In this document: piece after piece, positions 8,533 through 17,092 of the stretch
Numbering within the stretch: the stretch's first letter is position 1
Layout of the letters: every line of letters starts with the position of its first letter
From: Streptomyces sp. Sge12
GTDB lineage: Bacteria; Actinomycetota; Actinomycetes; Streptomycetales; Streptomycetaceae
Direction of reading: 5' to 3'
Length of the DNA: 64,000 bases
Assembly (NCBI RefSeq): GCF_002080455.1
Contig: NZ_CP020555.1
Location: 248,001 to 312,000, forward strand
Translations under genes and position numbers: made by a program
The notes under the pieces: model-generated
Told to the model about the DNA's origin: nothing
Databases searched by the model: none
The model's input: only the letters and a program-made list of their open reading frames with translations

Positions 8533-10059
8533 ATGGCGGGGGCGGCGGACGGGCTTTCCCACAGCGAGCGGACGACGGTGCGCTTCCACCTCATGTGCCT
8601 GGCCACCCTGCTGCCGTACCACCAGCGCCCCGCCGCCCTGGAGGCCTGGCTGGGCGTCGATGCCGCCCTCTTCCACATGGGGTCCGACCCGCCCGCCCCC
8701 GTCGCCGAGGCGGTCCTGCGCCTGGGCGGCGCCCGGTTGCAGGCCGCCCTCGCGGCCGCCGTCCGCAGCGGGGACACCCAGCGGGCCCTGTGCACCCTGG
8801 ACCTCCCCGAGGTCGACGCCGCACTGCGGGACAACCACCAGGTGGACTACGGGACCACGCGCCTGCTGCGGCTGCGGAACCCGGCAACCTCCGCCCTCGG
8901 GCGCGGCTACCACCCGGGCCACCACGAGCGCGCGCTCCTGTCCGGCGAGCCGGACCTCGTGGTGGCCGCCCTCCTCGACCGGCGGGGCGAGCACCGGTCG
9001 ACCACGCGCGCCACCGCCTGGGCGACGGTACGCGCCCACGGCGGAACCGCCCGGGTGCGGGAGGTGGTGGCCGCGCTCGGCGGCCATGACGGTCCCGACG
9101 GCCTTGACGACCCCGACGACCACGACGACCCGACCGACGCCGATATCGCGCTGGCCTGCGCCGAGGCGGATCCGGAGCCCTTCCTCGACACGGCCGCCGA
9201 ACGCCGGCTCGGCACCGGTGCACTGCTGCGGGCCCTGCGCGCGGCGCACCGCGGGGACCGGGCGCCCTGGGTGGTCCGGCGCACCATGGCACGCGTCCTG
9301 AAGGAGCCCTACCGGATCGACTGGGCACTGATCGCGGCGGCGCGGCTCGGCCGCCGGCTGCCGCGCACGGCCGCGGAGGTGCTGGCCGGGCGCCCCGACT
9401 GCCCGCCGGAGGTGGCGGTCGTCCTGCGGACCGGGCAGCCGGCCCGTCCCGGGCGCCGGCTGCCGCCACCGGCCCCCGAGCCGGCCGCCCCGCAGCGGTA
9501 CCTCCCGCCGCGGTCCGCCTGGGTACCCGAGTGGAGGCCGCCCGGCGACACCGGCCCGCTCGGGGAGAGCGCCGAGTCGGCGCGCCACGCCCTGCGGACC
9601 AGGGCCCTCGCCTTCGACGCCCGCACCGACCCGGCCGCCGCCACCCTCGGCCACCTCGCCGCGGTGATCGAGCGCGGGCTGCTGTCGGCGTTCGAGGCGG
9701 CTCCACTGGTGCGTCCGGCGAGCCTGCTGACCTCCTGGGTGGGCCAGGGTTCCGGCTGGGGGTCGCTCTCGCACGCCGCGTGGAGCGGCCGTGCGGCCCT
9801 CCACGTCGAGACGGCGGCCCTGCTGGCCCGCTGGGCAGGCGGTGGCGTGTCCGCCGAGCGGTGGGTCGCGCTCCGCTCCCGGCTGCGGCACTACCCCGGC
9901 TCGCTGCCCGAGCTGCTGACGGAGGTGTCCGCGACCCACCCGGACGTCACGGACAGACCGGACAACCCGGGCAACCCGGGCAACCCCGGCAACCCCGGCA
10001 ACCCCGGCAACCCGAGCGACCCGGATGGTCCGGCCGGTCCGGACGGGTTCACAGCATGA
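8533..10059 (+). CDS. hypothetical protein with NPG-repeat tail
   Basis: About 508 residues from ATG 8533; an upstream in-frame GTG (8482) would add 17 Arg/Gly-rich residues and has no better ribosome-binding site. Alpha-helical, Ala/Leu/Arg-rich and soluble, without recognised catalytic motifs; a short HEAT/armadillo-like helical repeat protein is possible. Residues near 195-210 are an Asp-rich linker (GLDDPDDHDDPTD). The C-terminus carries six Asn-Pro-Gly triplets from a 9-bp DNA repeat. Its stop overlaps the end of the converging aldehyde dehydrogenase gene by 11 bp. No function assigned. Confidence 0.6.
   Translation: MAGAADGLSHSERTTVRFHLMCLATLLPYHQRPAALEAWLGVDAALFHMGSDPPAPVAEAVLRLGGARLQAALAAAVRSGDTQRALCTLDLPEVDAALRDNHQVDYGTTRLLRLRNPATSALGRGYHPGHHERALLSGEPDLVVAALLDRRGEHRSTTRATAWATVRAHGGTARVREVVAALGGHDGPDGLDDPDDHDDPTDADIALACAEADPEPFLDTAAERRLGTGALLRALRAAHRGDRAPWVVRRTMARVLKEPYRIDWALIAAARLGRRLPRTAAEVLAGRPDCPPEVAVVLRTGQPARPGRRLPPPAPEPAAPQRYLPPRSAWVPEWRPPGDTGPLGESAESARHALRTRALAFDARTDPAAATLGHLAAVIERGLLSAFEAAPLVRPASLLTSWVGQGSGWGSLSHAAWSGRAALHVETAALLARWAGGGVSAERWVALRSRLRHYPGSLPELLTEVSATHPDVTDRPDNPGNPGNPGNPGNPGNPSDPDGPAGPDGFTA
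9961..10019 (+). repeat. 9-bp tandem repeat encoding (NPG)n
   Basis: About six copies of a unit close to AACCCCGGC, in frame, giving NPGNPGNPG at the C-terminus of the preceding protein. The last copies are nearly identical, while the first differ at the third position, which indicates slippage expansion. Confidence 0.85.
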
Positions 10060-11491
10060 CGTGCTTGACCTGGGTGTAGTCCAGCAGGCCCGCCATCGAC
10101 AGGTCGCTGCCGTAACCCGAGTGCCCGACACCGCCGTGGGGCATCTCGGAGACGGTGGTGCCGTGCGTGTTCACCCAGACGATGCCGGTGTGCAGGGCCC
10201 GGGTGGCCCGCATCGCGCGGTCGTGGTCCGTGGTCCAGACGCTGGCGGCGAGACCGTGGCGGACGTCGTTGGCCAGGTGCAGGGCCTGCGCCTCGTCCGC
10301 GAAGGACTGCACGGTCACGACGGGGCCGAAGATCTCCTCCTGCACGATCTCGTCGCCCTGGCGCACGCCCGCCACGACGGTCGGTTCGTGGAAGAAGCCG
10401 GGCCGCGCGAGGCGTGCGCCGCCGGTGACGATCTCGGCGTGCCGCGGCAGCCGGTCGAGCAGTGCCCGTACCGACGCGAGCTGGGTCGCGTTGTTGAGCG
10501 GACCGAAGTCGGCGTCCGGCTCGTCCGGGGCACCCGTCCGCAGTTTGCCCGCCTCGGCCGCGAAGGCGGCGAGGAACGCGTCGTGCACCCGGTGGTCCAC
10601 CAGGAGCCGGGTGGGTGCGGTGCAGTCCTGGCCCGCGTTGTAGTACGCGACCGCGGCGAGGGCGGCGGCGGTCGCCTCGACGTCCACGTCGTCGTGGACG
10701 AGGACCGGGGCGTTGCCCCCGAGCTCCAGGTGGACCCGTTTGAGGTCGGCGGCCGCGGCGGCGGCGATCTGCCGGCCGGCGCGCACGCTGCCCGTGACCG
10801 CGATGAGGGCGACCTCGGGGTGGGCGGTGAGCGCGCGCCCCGTGTCCCGGTCGCCGCAGACCACATTGAGTACGCCCGGCGGCAGGTGGCCGGCTGCGAT
10901 GCGGGCCAGCAGCGCGGAGGACGAGGGGGTGGTGTCGGCGGGCTTGAGCACGGTCGTGTTGCCCGCGGCGATCGCCGGGGCGATCTTCCACACCGCCATC
11001 ATCAGCGGGTAGTTCCAGGGGGTGATCTGGGCGCAGACGCCGACCGGTTCGCGCCGCAGCAGCGAGGTACGGCCTTCGGTGTACTCGGCCGCGGCGAGGC
11101 CCGGCAGGTTGCGCGCGGCTCCGGCGAAGAAGCGGACGGTGTCGACGATCGCGGGCAGTTCCTCGGTCCGGAACTGGCGGGCGGGCTTTCCGGTGTCGCC
11201 GCTCTCGGCGGCCACGAGGGCGTCCGCGTGCTCCTCGATGGCGTCGGCGATGCCGAGCAGGGCGCGCTGTCGTTCGGCCGGGGTGGTCGTGGACCAGTGC
11301 CCGTACGCGGCCGCGGCCGCCGCGCAGGCGGCGTCCGTGTCGGCCCGGCCGGAACGCGGGGCGAGGCCGTGCACGGCGCCGGTCGCGGGGTCGACCAGCT
11401 TCATGGTCGCGCCCGAGGCGGCGGGCCGGTCGGCGCCCGCGATGTGGTTGAGGACGGTGTCGATCGCGGTGCCGGTCCCGGTGTCAGCCAC
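10049..11491 (-). CDS. aldehyde dehydrogenase (gamma-aminobutyraldehyde-type)
   Basis: 480 residues. GTG 11491 is preceded by GGGAGG and overlaps the end of the amine oxidase gene by 8 bp, so the two are translationally coupled. NAD(P)-dependent aldehyde dehydrogenase motifs: ITPWNYPLMM and LKPADTTP (cofactor), GSVRAGRQ, ELGGNAPVLV with the general base Glu, and GQDCTAPTR with the catalytic Cys. The C-terminal MPHGGVGHSGYGSDLSMAGL is typical of gamma-aminobutyraldehyde/betaine-type aldehyde dehydrogenases. As last gene of the leftward operon it would oxidise the aldehyde released by the amine oxidase to a carboxylic acid. Confidence 0.88.
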   Translation of the reverse strand: MADTGTGTAIDTVLNHIAGADRPAASGATMKLVDPATGAVHGLAPRSGRADTDAACAAAAAAYGHWSTTTPAERQRALLGIADAIEEHADALVAAESGDTGKPARQFRTEELPAIVDTVRFFAGAARNLPGLAAAEYTEGRTSLLRREPVGVCAQITPWNYPLMMAVWKIAPAIAAGNTTVLKPADTTPSSSALLARIAAGHLPPGVLNVVCGDRDTGRALTAHPEVALIAVTGSVRAGRQIAAAAAADLKRVHLELGGNAPVLVHDDVDVEATAAALAAVAYYNAGQDCTAPTRLLVDHRVHDAFLAAFAAEAGKLRTGAPDEPDADFGPLNNATQLASVRALLDRLPRHAEIVTGGARLARPGFFHEPTVVAGVRQGDEIVQEEIFGPVVTVQSFADEAQALHLANDVRHGLAASVWTTDHDRAMRATRALHTGIVWVNTHGTTVSEMPHGGVGHSGYGSDLSMAGLLDYTQVKHVML

Positions 11492-12800
11492 GGCGCAGCA
11501 CCTCCCGGGCGGTGTCGCGGCCGGTGCGTACCGCGCCCTCCATGTAGCCGGCGACCCACTGGTCGGATCCGCAGACGTAGAAGGGGGGTTCGTGGGTGCC
11601 GTGGCGGGGGCCGACGGCCGTGACGTCGCCGGGGGCCCACTGGGTGACGTACCCCTGGGTCCACGGGTCGGTGCCCCACATCCGGACGTGGGTGGCGAGC
11701 GGCCGGTACGCCTCGTCGCCGTAGAGGCGGGCGATGTCGGCGAGCAGTTCGCGGGTGCGCAGCGGGGCGGGTATGCCGAGCAGGACGCCGAGCCTTTCGG
11801 GAGGTACGAGGGCGGAGAGGATGCCGTCGCTCTGCGGCCAGGTGCTGCCGAGGACCCCTTCGCATTCGGAGAGGCCGTTGCGGCCGAGGTCCTGCCAGAA
11901 GGGCCGCTGGTACGCGGCGACGAACTTGGCGGCGAGCGCATGGCGTTGCCGGTGCAGGGAGGCGAGGCGCTCCTCGCAGACGCCGGTGACGGACACCTGG
12001 CGGAGCGGGCCGACGGGCAGGGCGCTGACGACGGCGCCGGCGGTGAGCGTCTCGCCTCCGGCCAGGCGTACGGAGCAGTGGCCGGGCCGGCGGACCGTGA
12101 CGGCCTCGACGGGCGAGCCGGTGCGGATGCGCCCGGTGAGGGCGGCGGCCATGCGCAGGGCGACCGTCGCGGAGCCCTCGGCGACCCGCAGCCCCTCCCA
12201 GGCCTCGTAGTCGTAGTGGTCGGGGCCGGGTACGGCGGCGTGCTTGCGCAGGGCGGCGAGCAGCGACGTACGCTCGTACGAGCCGTCGGCGAGGGCGAGT
12301 TGGCCGATCTCCCACAGGCGTATGACGGCCGGGGTGGCTCCCTGGGTACGCAGCCAGTCGCCGACCGGGGCGCGGTCGAGGGCCGTCGCGTCGGGGTGGG
12401 ACCAGGGGTCGTCCGGATCGACGGTGCGGGCGAGTGCGCAGAAGGCGGCGGTGACCTTCTCGTGGCAGGTGTCGTCGCCGGGGCCGAACCAGTGGGGCGC
12501 CTCGCCCGCGGAGACCCCTTCGGGCGTGGCGCGGGTCAGGGCGCCGGGCTCGGCGACGTAGCTGGGGACCAGGGTGAGGCCGAGTTCCGCGGCGAGGGCC
12601 AGGTAGGCGGTGTGGGCGCGGCCGACGACCTCGCCGCCGAGCTGGACCAGGCGGCCGTCGGGGAGTTCGGTCTGTTCGACGCGTCCACCGACCCGGTCCC
12701 GGGCCTCGACGACGAGGACGTCGGCTCCGCCGGCGGCGAGGTCGCGTGCGGCGGCGAGGCCGGCCAGGCCGGCACCGAGCACGATGACGTCGTGGTTCAT
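11484..12800 (-). CDS. FAD-dependent amine oxidase
   Basis: 438 residues from ATG 12800 (GAAGGA upstream); the open frame continues upstream but overlaps the ATPase gene. The N-terminal FAD Rossmann motif is VIVLGAGLAGLAAARDLAAG, followed by the second GG motif GGRVEQ, and a C-terminal FAD-binding end with YVCGSDQWVAGYMEGAV. This is the flavin monoamine/polyamine oxidase family, which converts an amine to an aldehyde with H2O2 release. It sits between the polyamine-type ATPase and the aldehyde dehydrogenase, which fits oxidative deamination of the imported substrate. Confidence 0.87.
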   Translation of the reverse strand: MNHDVIVLGAGLAGLAAARDLAAGGADVLVVEARDRVGGRVEQTELPDGRLVQLGGEVVGRAHTAYLALAAELGLTLVPSYVAEPGALTRATPEGVSAGEAPHWFGPGDDTCHEKVTAAFCALARTVDPDDPWSHPDATALDRAPVGDWLRTQGATPAVIRLWEIGQLALADGSYERTSLLAALRKHAAVPGPDHYDYEAWEGLRVAEGSATVALRMAAALTGRIRTGSPVEAVTVRRPGHCSVRLAGGETLTAGAVVSALPVGPLRQVSVTGVCEERLASLHRQRHALAAKFVAAYQRPFWQDLGRNGLSECEGVLGSTWPQSDGILSALVPPERLGVLLGIPAPLRTRELLADIARLYGDEAYRPLATHVRMWGTDPWTQGYVTQWAPGDVTAVGPRHGTHEPPFYVCGSDQWVAGYMEGAVRTGRDTAREVLRRG

Positions 12801-12825
12801 GGGGTGTCCTTCGGTCGGGGCGGCT

Positions 12826-13977
12826 TCAGTCCAGGACGAGGCAGTGTTCGGGCTTCCAGCCGATCTCGACGCGCTCGCCGCCGCTCCAGCGGTCCTCCCT
12901 GCGCGAGCGGACGGTGTTCTGCTCCAGTACGGACACGGTGACACCGGGGGCCAGCTCGATCAGGTACGTGGTGGTCGGGCCGCAGTAGACGGTCTCGCGG
13001 ACGACTCCCTCGGCCCTGGCCATGTCCGGCTCCAGGTCGGACAGCCAGATCTTCTCGGGGCGGATCGACAGGTTGACCCGGCTGCCCTCGGCTACGGCCG
13101 GCCGGTGGCCGACGGGCAGTTCCGGTCCGTCGTCGAGGACGACCCGGCCGGACCGGTAGGTGCCGGGGACGAGGTTGGAGGTGCCCATGAAGGAGGCGGT
13201 GAAGGTGCTCGTGGGGCGCTCGTACACGTCCTCGGGAGTGCCGCACTGCTCGACGCGGCCCTCGTTCATGACGGCGAGGCGGTCCGACATGGTCAGTGCC
13301 TCGTCCTGGTCGTGGGTGACGAAGACGAAGGTGATGCCGACCTCGCGCTGGATCTGCTTGAGCTCGACCTGCATGTGGCGGCGCAGTTTGAGGTCGAGTG
13401 CGGCCAGCGGTTCGTCGAGGAGCAGGACCTGCGGCCGGTTGACGAGGGCGCGGGCGAGTGCGACGCGTTGTTTCTGGCCGCCGGAGAGGGTGGGCGGCTT
13501 GCGGTTCGCCAGGTGGGCGAGCTGGACGAGGTCGAGCATGCTGCCGACCCGCTCGCGGATCTCGGCGCGGCCGACGCCCTTGCGCTTGAGGCCGAAGGCC
13601 ACGTTGTCCGCGAGGGAGAGGTGGTCGAAGAGGGCGTAGCTCTGGAAGACGGTGTTGACGTTGCGCTTGTTGGGCGGCAGGCCGGTGACGTCCTGGCCGT
13701 CGAGGAGGATGCTGCCGGCGGTGGGGTCGGAGAAGCCGCCGATCATCCGCAGGAGGGTGGTCTTGCCGCAGCCGGAGGGGCCGAGGAGGGAGAAGAACTC
13801 GCCCGGTGCGATGTCGAGTTCGACGTCGCGGACGGCGTGGGCGCCGCCGGCCGCGGGGTACTGCTTGCTGACCCGGTCGAGCCGGACGGCGGGGGTCGGG
13901 AAGACGGGTGTGGGGGTCAGCGCGGTCTTGGCGGTGGTGGTGGTCGGGTGCTCGGGTGTCGCGGGCATGGGTGTCAC
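12826..13977 (-). CDS. polyamine-type ABC transporter ATP-binding protein (PotA-like)
   Basis: 383 residues from GTG 13977, whose last two bases are shared with the permease stop (GTGA); ATG 13968 is an alternative. Walker A is GPSGCGKTT, the Q-loop lies in FQSYALFDH, the signature is LSGGQKQRVALARAL, and Walker B is LLLDEPLAALD, then VTHDQDEAL. A C-terminal TOBE-type regulatory domain follows (about 270-383). It energises import by the two neighbouring permeases. Only 25 bases separate it from the amine oxidase gene. Confidence 0.92.
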   Translation of the reverse strand: MTPMPATPEHPTTTTAKTALTPTPVFPTPAVRLDRVSKQYPAAGGAHAVRDVELDIAPGEFFSLLGPSGCGKTTLLRMIGGFSDPTAGSILLDGQDVTGLPPNKRNVNTVFQSYALFDHLSLADNVAFGLKRKGVGRAEIRERVGSMLDLVQLAHLANRKPPTLSGGQKQRVALARALVNRPQVLLLDEPLAALDLKLRRHMQVELKQIQREVGITFVFVTHDQDEALTMSDRLAVMNEGRVEQCGTPEDVYERPTSTFTASFMGTSNLVPGTYRSGRVVLDDGPELPVGHRPAVAEGSRVNLSIRPEKIWLSDLEPDMARAEGVVRETVYCGPTTTYLIELAPGVTVSVLEQNTVRSRREDRWSGGERVEIGWKPEHCLVLD

Positions 13978-14810
13978 TTCCCGGAGAGCAGGTCGAGTCC
14001 GCCGCGGCGCCCGAACAGGCGCGGGATGGCGAGGGCGAGGACGATGAGGGCGATGGATCCGGCCAGCATCAGGGTGCCGACCGCGTTGATGGTGGGCTGG
14101 ACGCCGAACCGGATCGCCGAGTAGATGCGGACGGACAGCGGCTGCGGGTCGACGCCGGTGGTGAAGTAGGCGAGGACGAAGTCGTCGAAGACGAGGGCGA
14201 AGATCAGCACTGCCGAGGCGAGGATGCTGGGGAGCAGTGCGGGCAGGGTCACCAGGCGCAGGGCCTGCCTGCGGGTGGCGCCGAGGTCCATGGCGGCCTC
14301 CTCGACCTCCGGGTTGAGGGCGGCGATGCGGGAGCGGAGGATGACCGTCACGTAGGAGATGGAGAAGGTGATCTCGGCGAGCATGACGGTGGTGGTGGAG
14401 AGGGTGATGCCGAGGCCCTTGAAGAGGAGCATCGCCGCGACGCCGGTGACGATCTCCGGGGTGATCAGCGGGACCAGCATGATCAGGCCGGCGAAGGAGC
14501 CGAGGCGGCTGCGGCTGCGTACGAGCCCCAGGGCCAGCGCCACGCCGAGGACGAGCGAGCCGGCCATGGCGACCAGGGACACCCGCAGGCTCATGCCGAG
14601 CGAGTCGAGGAGCACCTCGTCGTGGAGGAGCGCCGAGTACCAGCGGAGGCTGACGCCGTCGAGGACGGTGAGGGATTTCTGGGAGTTGAAGGAGAACAGG
14701 ACGACGACGCCGACGGGGAGGTAGAGGAGGGCGAAGAAGAGGGCGGTGACGGCGATGGCGAAGCGGGGGCGGCGCTCGGCTCCGCGCCGGCGGCGTTGCG
14801 GGGTGCTCAT
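13974..14810 (-). CDS. polyamine-type ABC transporter permease (PotC-like)
   Basis: 278 residues with six predicted membrane segments, the first after an Arg-rich N-terminus (ALFFALLYLPVGVVVLFSF). The cytoplasmic EAA loop is visible as EEAAMDLGATRRQALRLVTLP, the site that docks the ATPase. FNSQK after the first helix is typical of PotC. The start overlaps the end of the PotB-like gene by 4 bases, so the subunits are co-translated. Confidence 0.9.
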   Translation of the reverse strand: MSTPQRRRRGAERRPRFAIAVTALFFALLYLPVGVVVLFSFNSQKSLTVLDGVSLRWYSALLHDEVLLDSLGMSLRVSLVAMAGSLVLGVALALGLVRSRSRLGSFAGLIMLVPLITPEIVTGVAAMLLFKGLGITLSTTTVMLAEITFSISYVTVILRSRIAALNPEVEEAAMDLGATRRQALRLVTLPALLPSILASAVLIFALVFDDFVLAYFTTGVDPQPLSVRIYSAIRFGVQPTINAVGTLMLAGSIALIVLALAIPRLFGRRGGLDLLSGK

Positions 14811-15754
14811 CGGGTCGCCTCCGCCTCGTCCTTGCGGGTGCGCCGCAGGTAGCCGAGCATCCCGAGGAACAGGACGGCCATCAGCAGCATGGTGAGGGCC
14901 GAGCCGAGCGGCCAGTTCTGGCCCTGGAAGAACTTGTCCTGGATCAGGTTGCCGATCATGATCTGGTCGGGTCCTCCCATGAGCTGGGCGCTGACGAAGT
15001 CGCCCATGGCGGGCAGGAAGACGAGGACGCAGCCGGCGGCCGCTCCCTGCCGGGTGGCGGGGACGGTGACGAAGAGGAAGGTGCGCAGCGGGCCGCCGTA
15101 GAGGTCGCGGCCGGCCTCGATGAGCGAGGTGTCCATGCGCTCCATCGCCGCGTACAGCGGGATGATCATGAAGACGACGAAGCCGTAGACGAGTCCGGCG
15201 ATCACTCCCACGCCCGTCTGGAGGATCTGGGTGCCGTCATCGGCGAGGCCGATCGCGCGCAGGGTCCGCAGCAGCGGCCCGTCGTCGGAGAGGACGACGG
15301 ACCAGCCGTACATGCGCACCAGGTAGTTGGCGAAGAACGGCACGACGATCGCGGCGATCAGCAGGTTCTTGAAGCGGCCGCCGCGCAGGGCGATGGCGTA
15401 GGCGACGGGGTAGGCCACGGCCAGGCTTATGAGGCAGGTGATCAGCGCGTAGCCGAGGGAGCGCAGCAGGACGGTGCGGTAGGCGGGGTCGGCCAGAGCG
15501 GTGAGGTTGGCGAAGTTGAGGCCGAAGCGCGGATTGCCGAGCGGGTCGGTGGTGCCGAGCGCGAGGGTGGCCACGAGGAGGAGGGAGGCGACGAGGAAGC
15601 CGGTCATCCAGAGGGTGCCGGGGAGCAGCAGCCAGGTCCACAGGCGTGGCTGCGGGCGGTTGCGGGGGCGGGTGCGGGCCGGGGGCGGTGTGTGCGGTGC
15701 GGCCGGGTCCCGGGGCGGTGGGATCTCGGTGCCAGTCTGTTGGGTGCGCGCCAT
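14807..15754 (-). CDS. polyamine-type ABC transporter permease (PotB-like)
   Basis: 315 residues. A proline/arginine-rich cytoplasmic N-terminus (about 40 residues) precedes six membrane segments. The EAA loop reads SLIEAGRDLYGGPLRTFLFV. A YLVRMYGW segment is characteristic of PotB/PotH permeases. ATG 15754 is one base from the stop of the binding-protein gene. It forms the channel with the PotC-like subunit. Confidence 0.9.
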   Translation of the reverse strand: MARTQQTGTEIPPPRDPAAPHTPPPARTRPRNRPQPRLWTWLLLPGTLWMTGFLVASLLLVATLALGTTDPLGNPRFGLNFANLTALADPAYRTVLLRSLGYALITCLISLAVAYPVAYAIALRGGRFKNLLIAAIVVPFFANYLVRMYGWSVVLSDDGPLLRTLRAIGLADDGTQILQTGVGVIAGLVYGFVVFMIIPLYAAMERMDTSLIEAGRDLYGGPLRTFLFVTVPATRQGAAAGCVLVFLPAMGDFVSAQLMGGPDQIMIGNLIQDKFFQGQNWPLGSALTMLLMAVLFLGMLGYLRRTRKDEAEATR

Positions 15755-15755
15755 G

Positions 15756-16886
15756 TCAGCCGGCCTTCACATCGGTCCAGGCGGCGTCGCGGGCCTGTTC
15801 GACCCGTGCGTCGCCGTTGCGGAAGAAGAGGTCGGCCCCGAGGTCGTCGGCGGTCACCACGCACTGGGGGAACGGCTCGACGAGCGCGGCGTAGGTGTCC
15901 TCGGTGCCGCGGACCGGCATCGGGTAGCCGATGTACTCGATGTTCTTCTTCACGTTCTCCGGGCGGAGCATGTAGTCGATGAAGAGCATCGCGGTGCCGG
16001 GGTGCTCCGCGTTGGCGGGGATGGCGTAACAGTCGGAGTTGACGGGGGCGCCCTCGCGGGCGACCTCGAAGCCGAAGACCGTCGGGTCCTCGGCCTGGGC
16101 GAGCATGGCGGCCATGTCCCCGCTCCAGGCCTGGGTCATGTCGGCGTTGCCGTTGAGGAGGTTGTTGTAGCTGTCGCTGGAGAAGCCGCGCAGGCGGGGG
16201 CGGAGGGAGCGCAGGGTGTCGGTGACGCGGGCGAGGTCGCCGTGGTCGCCGGTGGTGAGACCGAGGCCGAGTTTGAGGGCGCCGAGGCCCAGTACCTCGT
16301 CGCGGTCGTCGAGGACGAAGACCTTGCCCTTGGCCTGTTCGTTCCACAGGTCGTTCCAGGAGCCGGTCAGGTCGCCGAGCCGATCGCGCCGCCAGCCGAT
16401 GCCCGTCTTGTACATGGTGAAGGGGACGGTGTGCGCGGAGCGGGGGTCGTACCAGGGGTCGGCGAAGTAGCCGTAGCCGCCGAACACGGCCTCGGCGCCC
16501 CGCAGCCTGGAGTGGTCGATGGTGCGCAGCCGGCCGCCGGCGGTGAGGCGCTCGGCCCATTTCGCGGTGGGGAAGATGATGTCGTAGCGGTTGCCGGCGT
16601 TGAGCTTGGCGGCCATGCCCTCCATGGAGTCGTAGTTCGACTGGACGACCTTGACGCCGTACTCCTTCTGGAAGCCCTCGAAGACCGCGGGGTCGACGAA
16701 GTCCGCCCAGTTGAAGTAGACGAGGTCGCCGTCGACCTTGACGTCGATGGGTGCTTCCGCGGTCGCCCTGCCGGCCGGGTCGTCGGCGGAGGCGAAGCCG
16801 CAGCCGGTGGCGGTCAGGGCGAGGGCGGCGGCGGTGCCGGCGCGCAGGAACGAGCGTCTGGTCGGGGGGAGTGCCTCGGGGGACAT
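15756..16886 (-). CDS. polyamine-type substrate-binding lipoprotein (PotD-like)
   Basis: 376 residues from ATG 16886 with GGAGAGG upstream. The N-terminus combines a twin-arginine motif (TRRSFLRAG) with a lipobox (LALTATGCG), so it is probably a Tat-exported lipoprotein. The mature part has the PotD/PotF fold: VYFNWADFVDPAVFEGFQKE, NNLLNGNADMTQAWSGD and YMLRPENVKKNIEYIGYP. PotD relatives bind polyamines, but related proteins take other cationic or quaternary amines; the specificity residues cannot be called by eye. It lies between the Rieske gene and the permeases. Confidence 0.9.
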   Translation of the reverse strand: MSPEALPPTRRSFLRAGTAAALALTATGCGFASADDPAGRATAEAPIDVKVDGDLVYFNWADFVDPAVFEGFQKEYGVKVVQSNYDSMEGMAAKLNAGNRYDIIFPTAKWAERLTAGGRLRTIDHSRLRGAEAVFGGYGYFADPWYDPRSAHTVPFTMYKTGIGWRRDRLGDLTGSWNDLWNEQAKGKVFVLDDRDEVLGLGALKLGLGLTTGDHGDLARVTDTLRSLRPRLRGFSSDSYNNLLNGNADMTQAWSGDMAAMLAQAEDPTVFGFEVAREGAPVNSDCYAIPANAEHPGTAMLFIDYMLRPENVKKNIEYIGYPMPVRGTEDTYAALVEPFPQCVVTADDLGADLFFRNGDARVEQARDAAWTDVKAG

Positions 16887-16990
16887 GGGGTCCTCTCCGT
16901 AGGGGCCGCAGGGGGACGGCGGGAACGAGCGGTGCGGGGGGAGCTCGGTCTGTGCGGGGGGAGCGGCGCGATCGGGCGCGGCGTGGCGCA

Positions 16991-17079
16991 CGTGCGGTCG
17001 TGCGGGTGATGCGGTCGTGCGGGTCGTGCGGGTCGTGCGGTCGTGCGGGTCGTGCAGGTGGCGGGTCGTGCGGGTCGCG
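16991..17079. repeat. degenerate GTGCGGGTC-type tandem repeat
   Basis: The 206-bp spacer between the binding-protein and Rieske genes holds about nine imperfect copies of a 9-bp unit (GTGCGGGTC/GTGCGGTC). It is G-rich on the plus strand, so C-rich on the transcribed leftward mRNA. No gene or clear terminator is seen in the spacer. Confidence 0.7.
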
Positions 17080-17092
17080 GGGCGGGGTCGGG

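Noticed and set aside
10049..11941. A longer aldehyde dehydrogenase starting at 11941
   Set aside because: The added 150 residues are an off-frame reading of the amine oxidase gene; the coupled GTG at 11491 with GGGAGG fits the family N-terminus.
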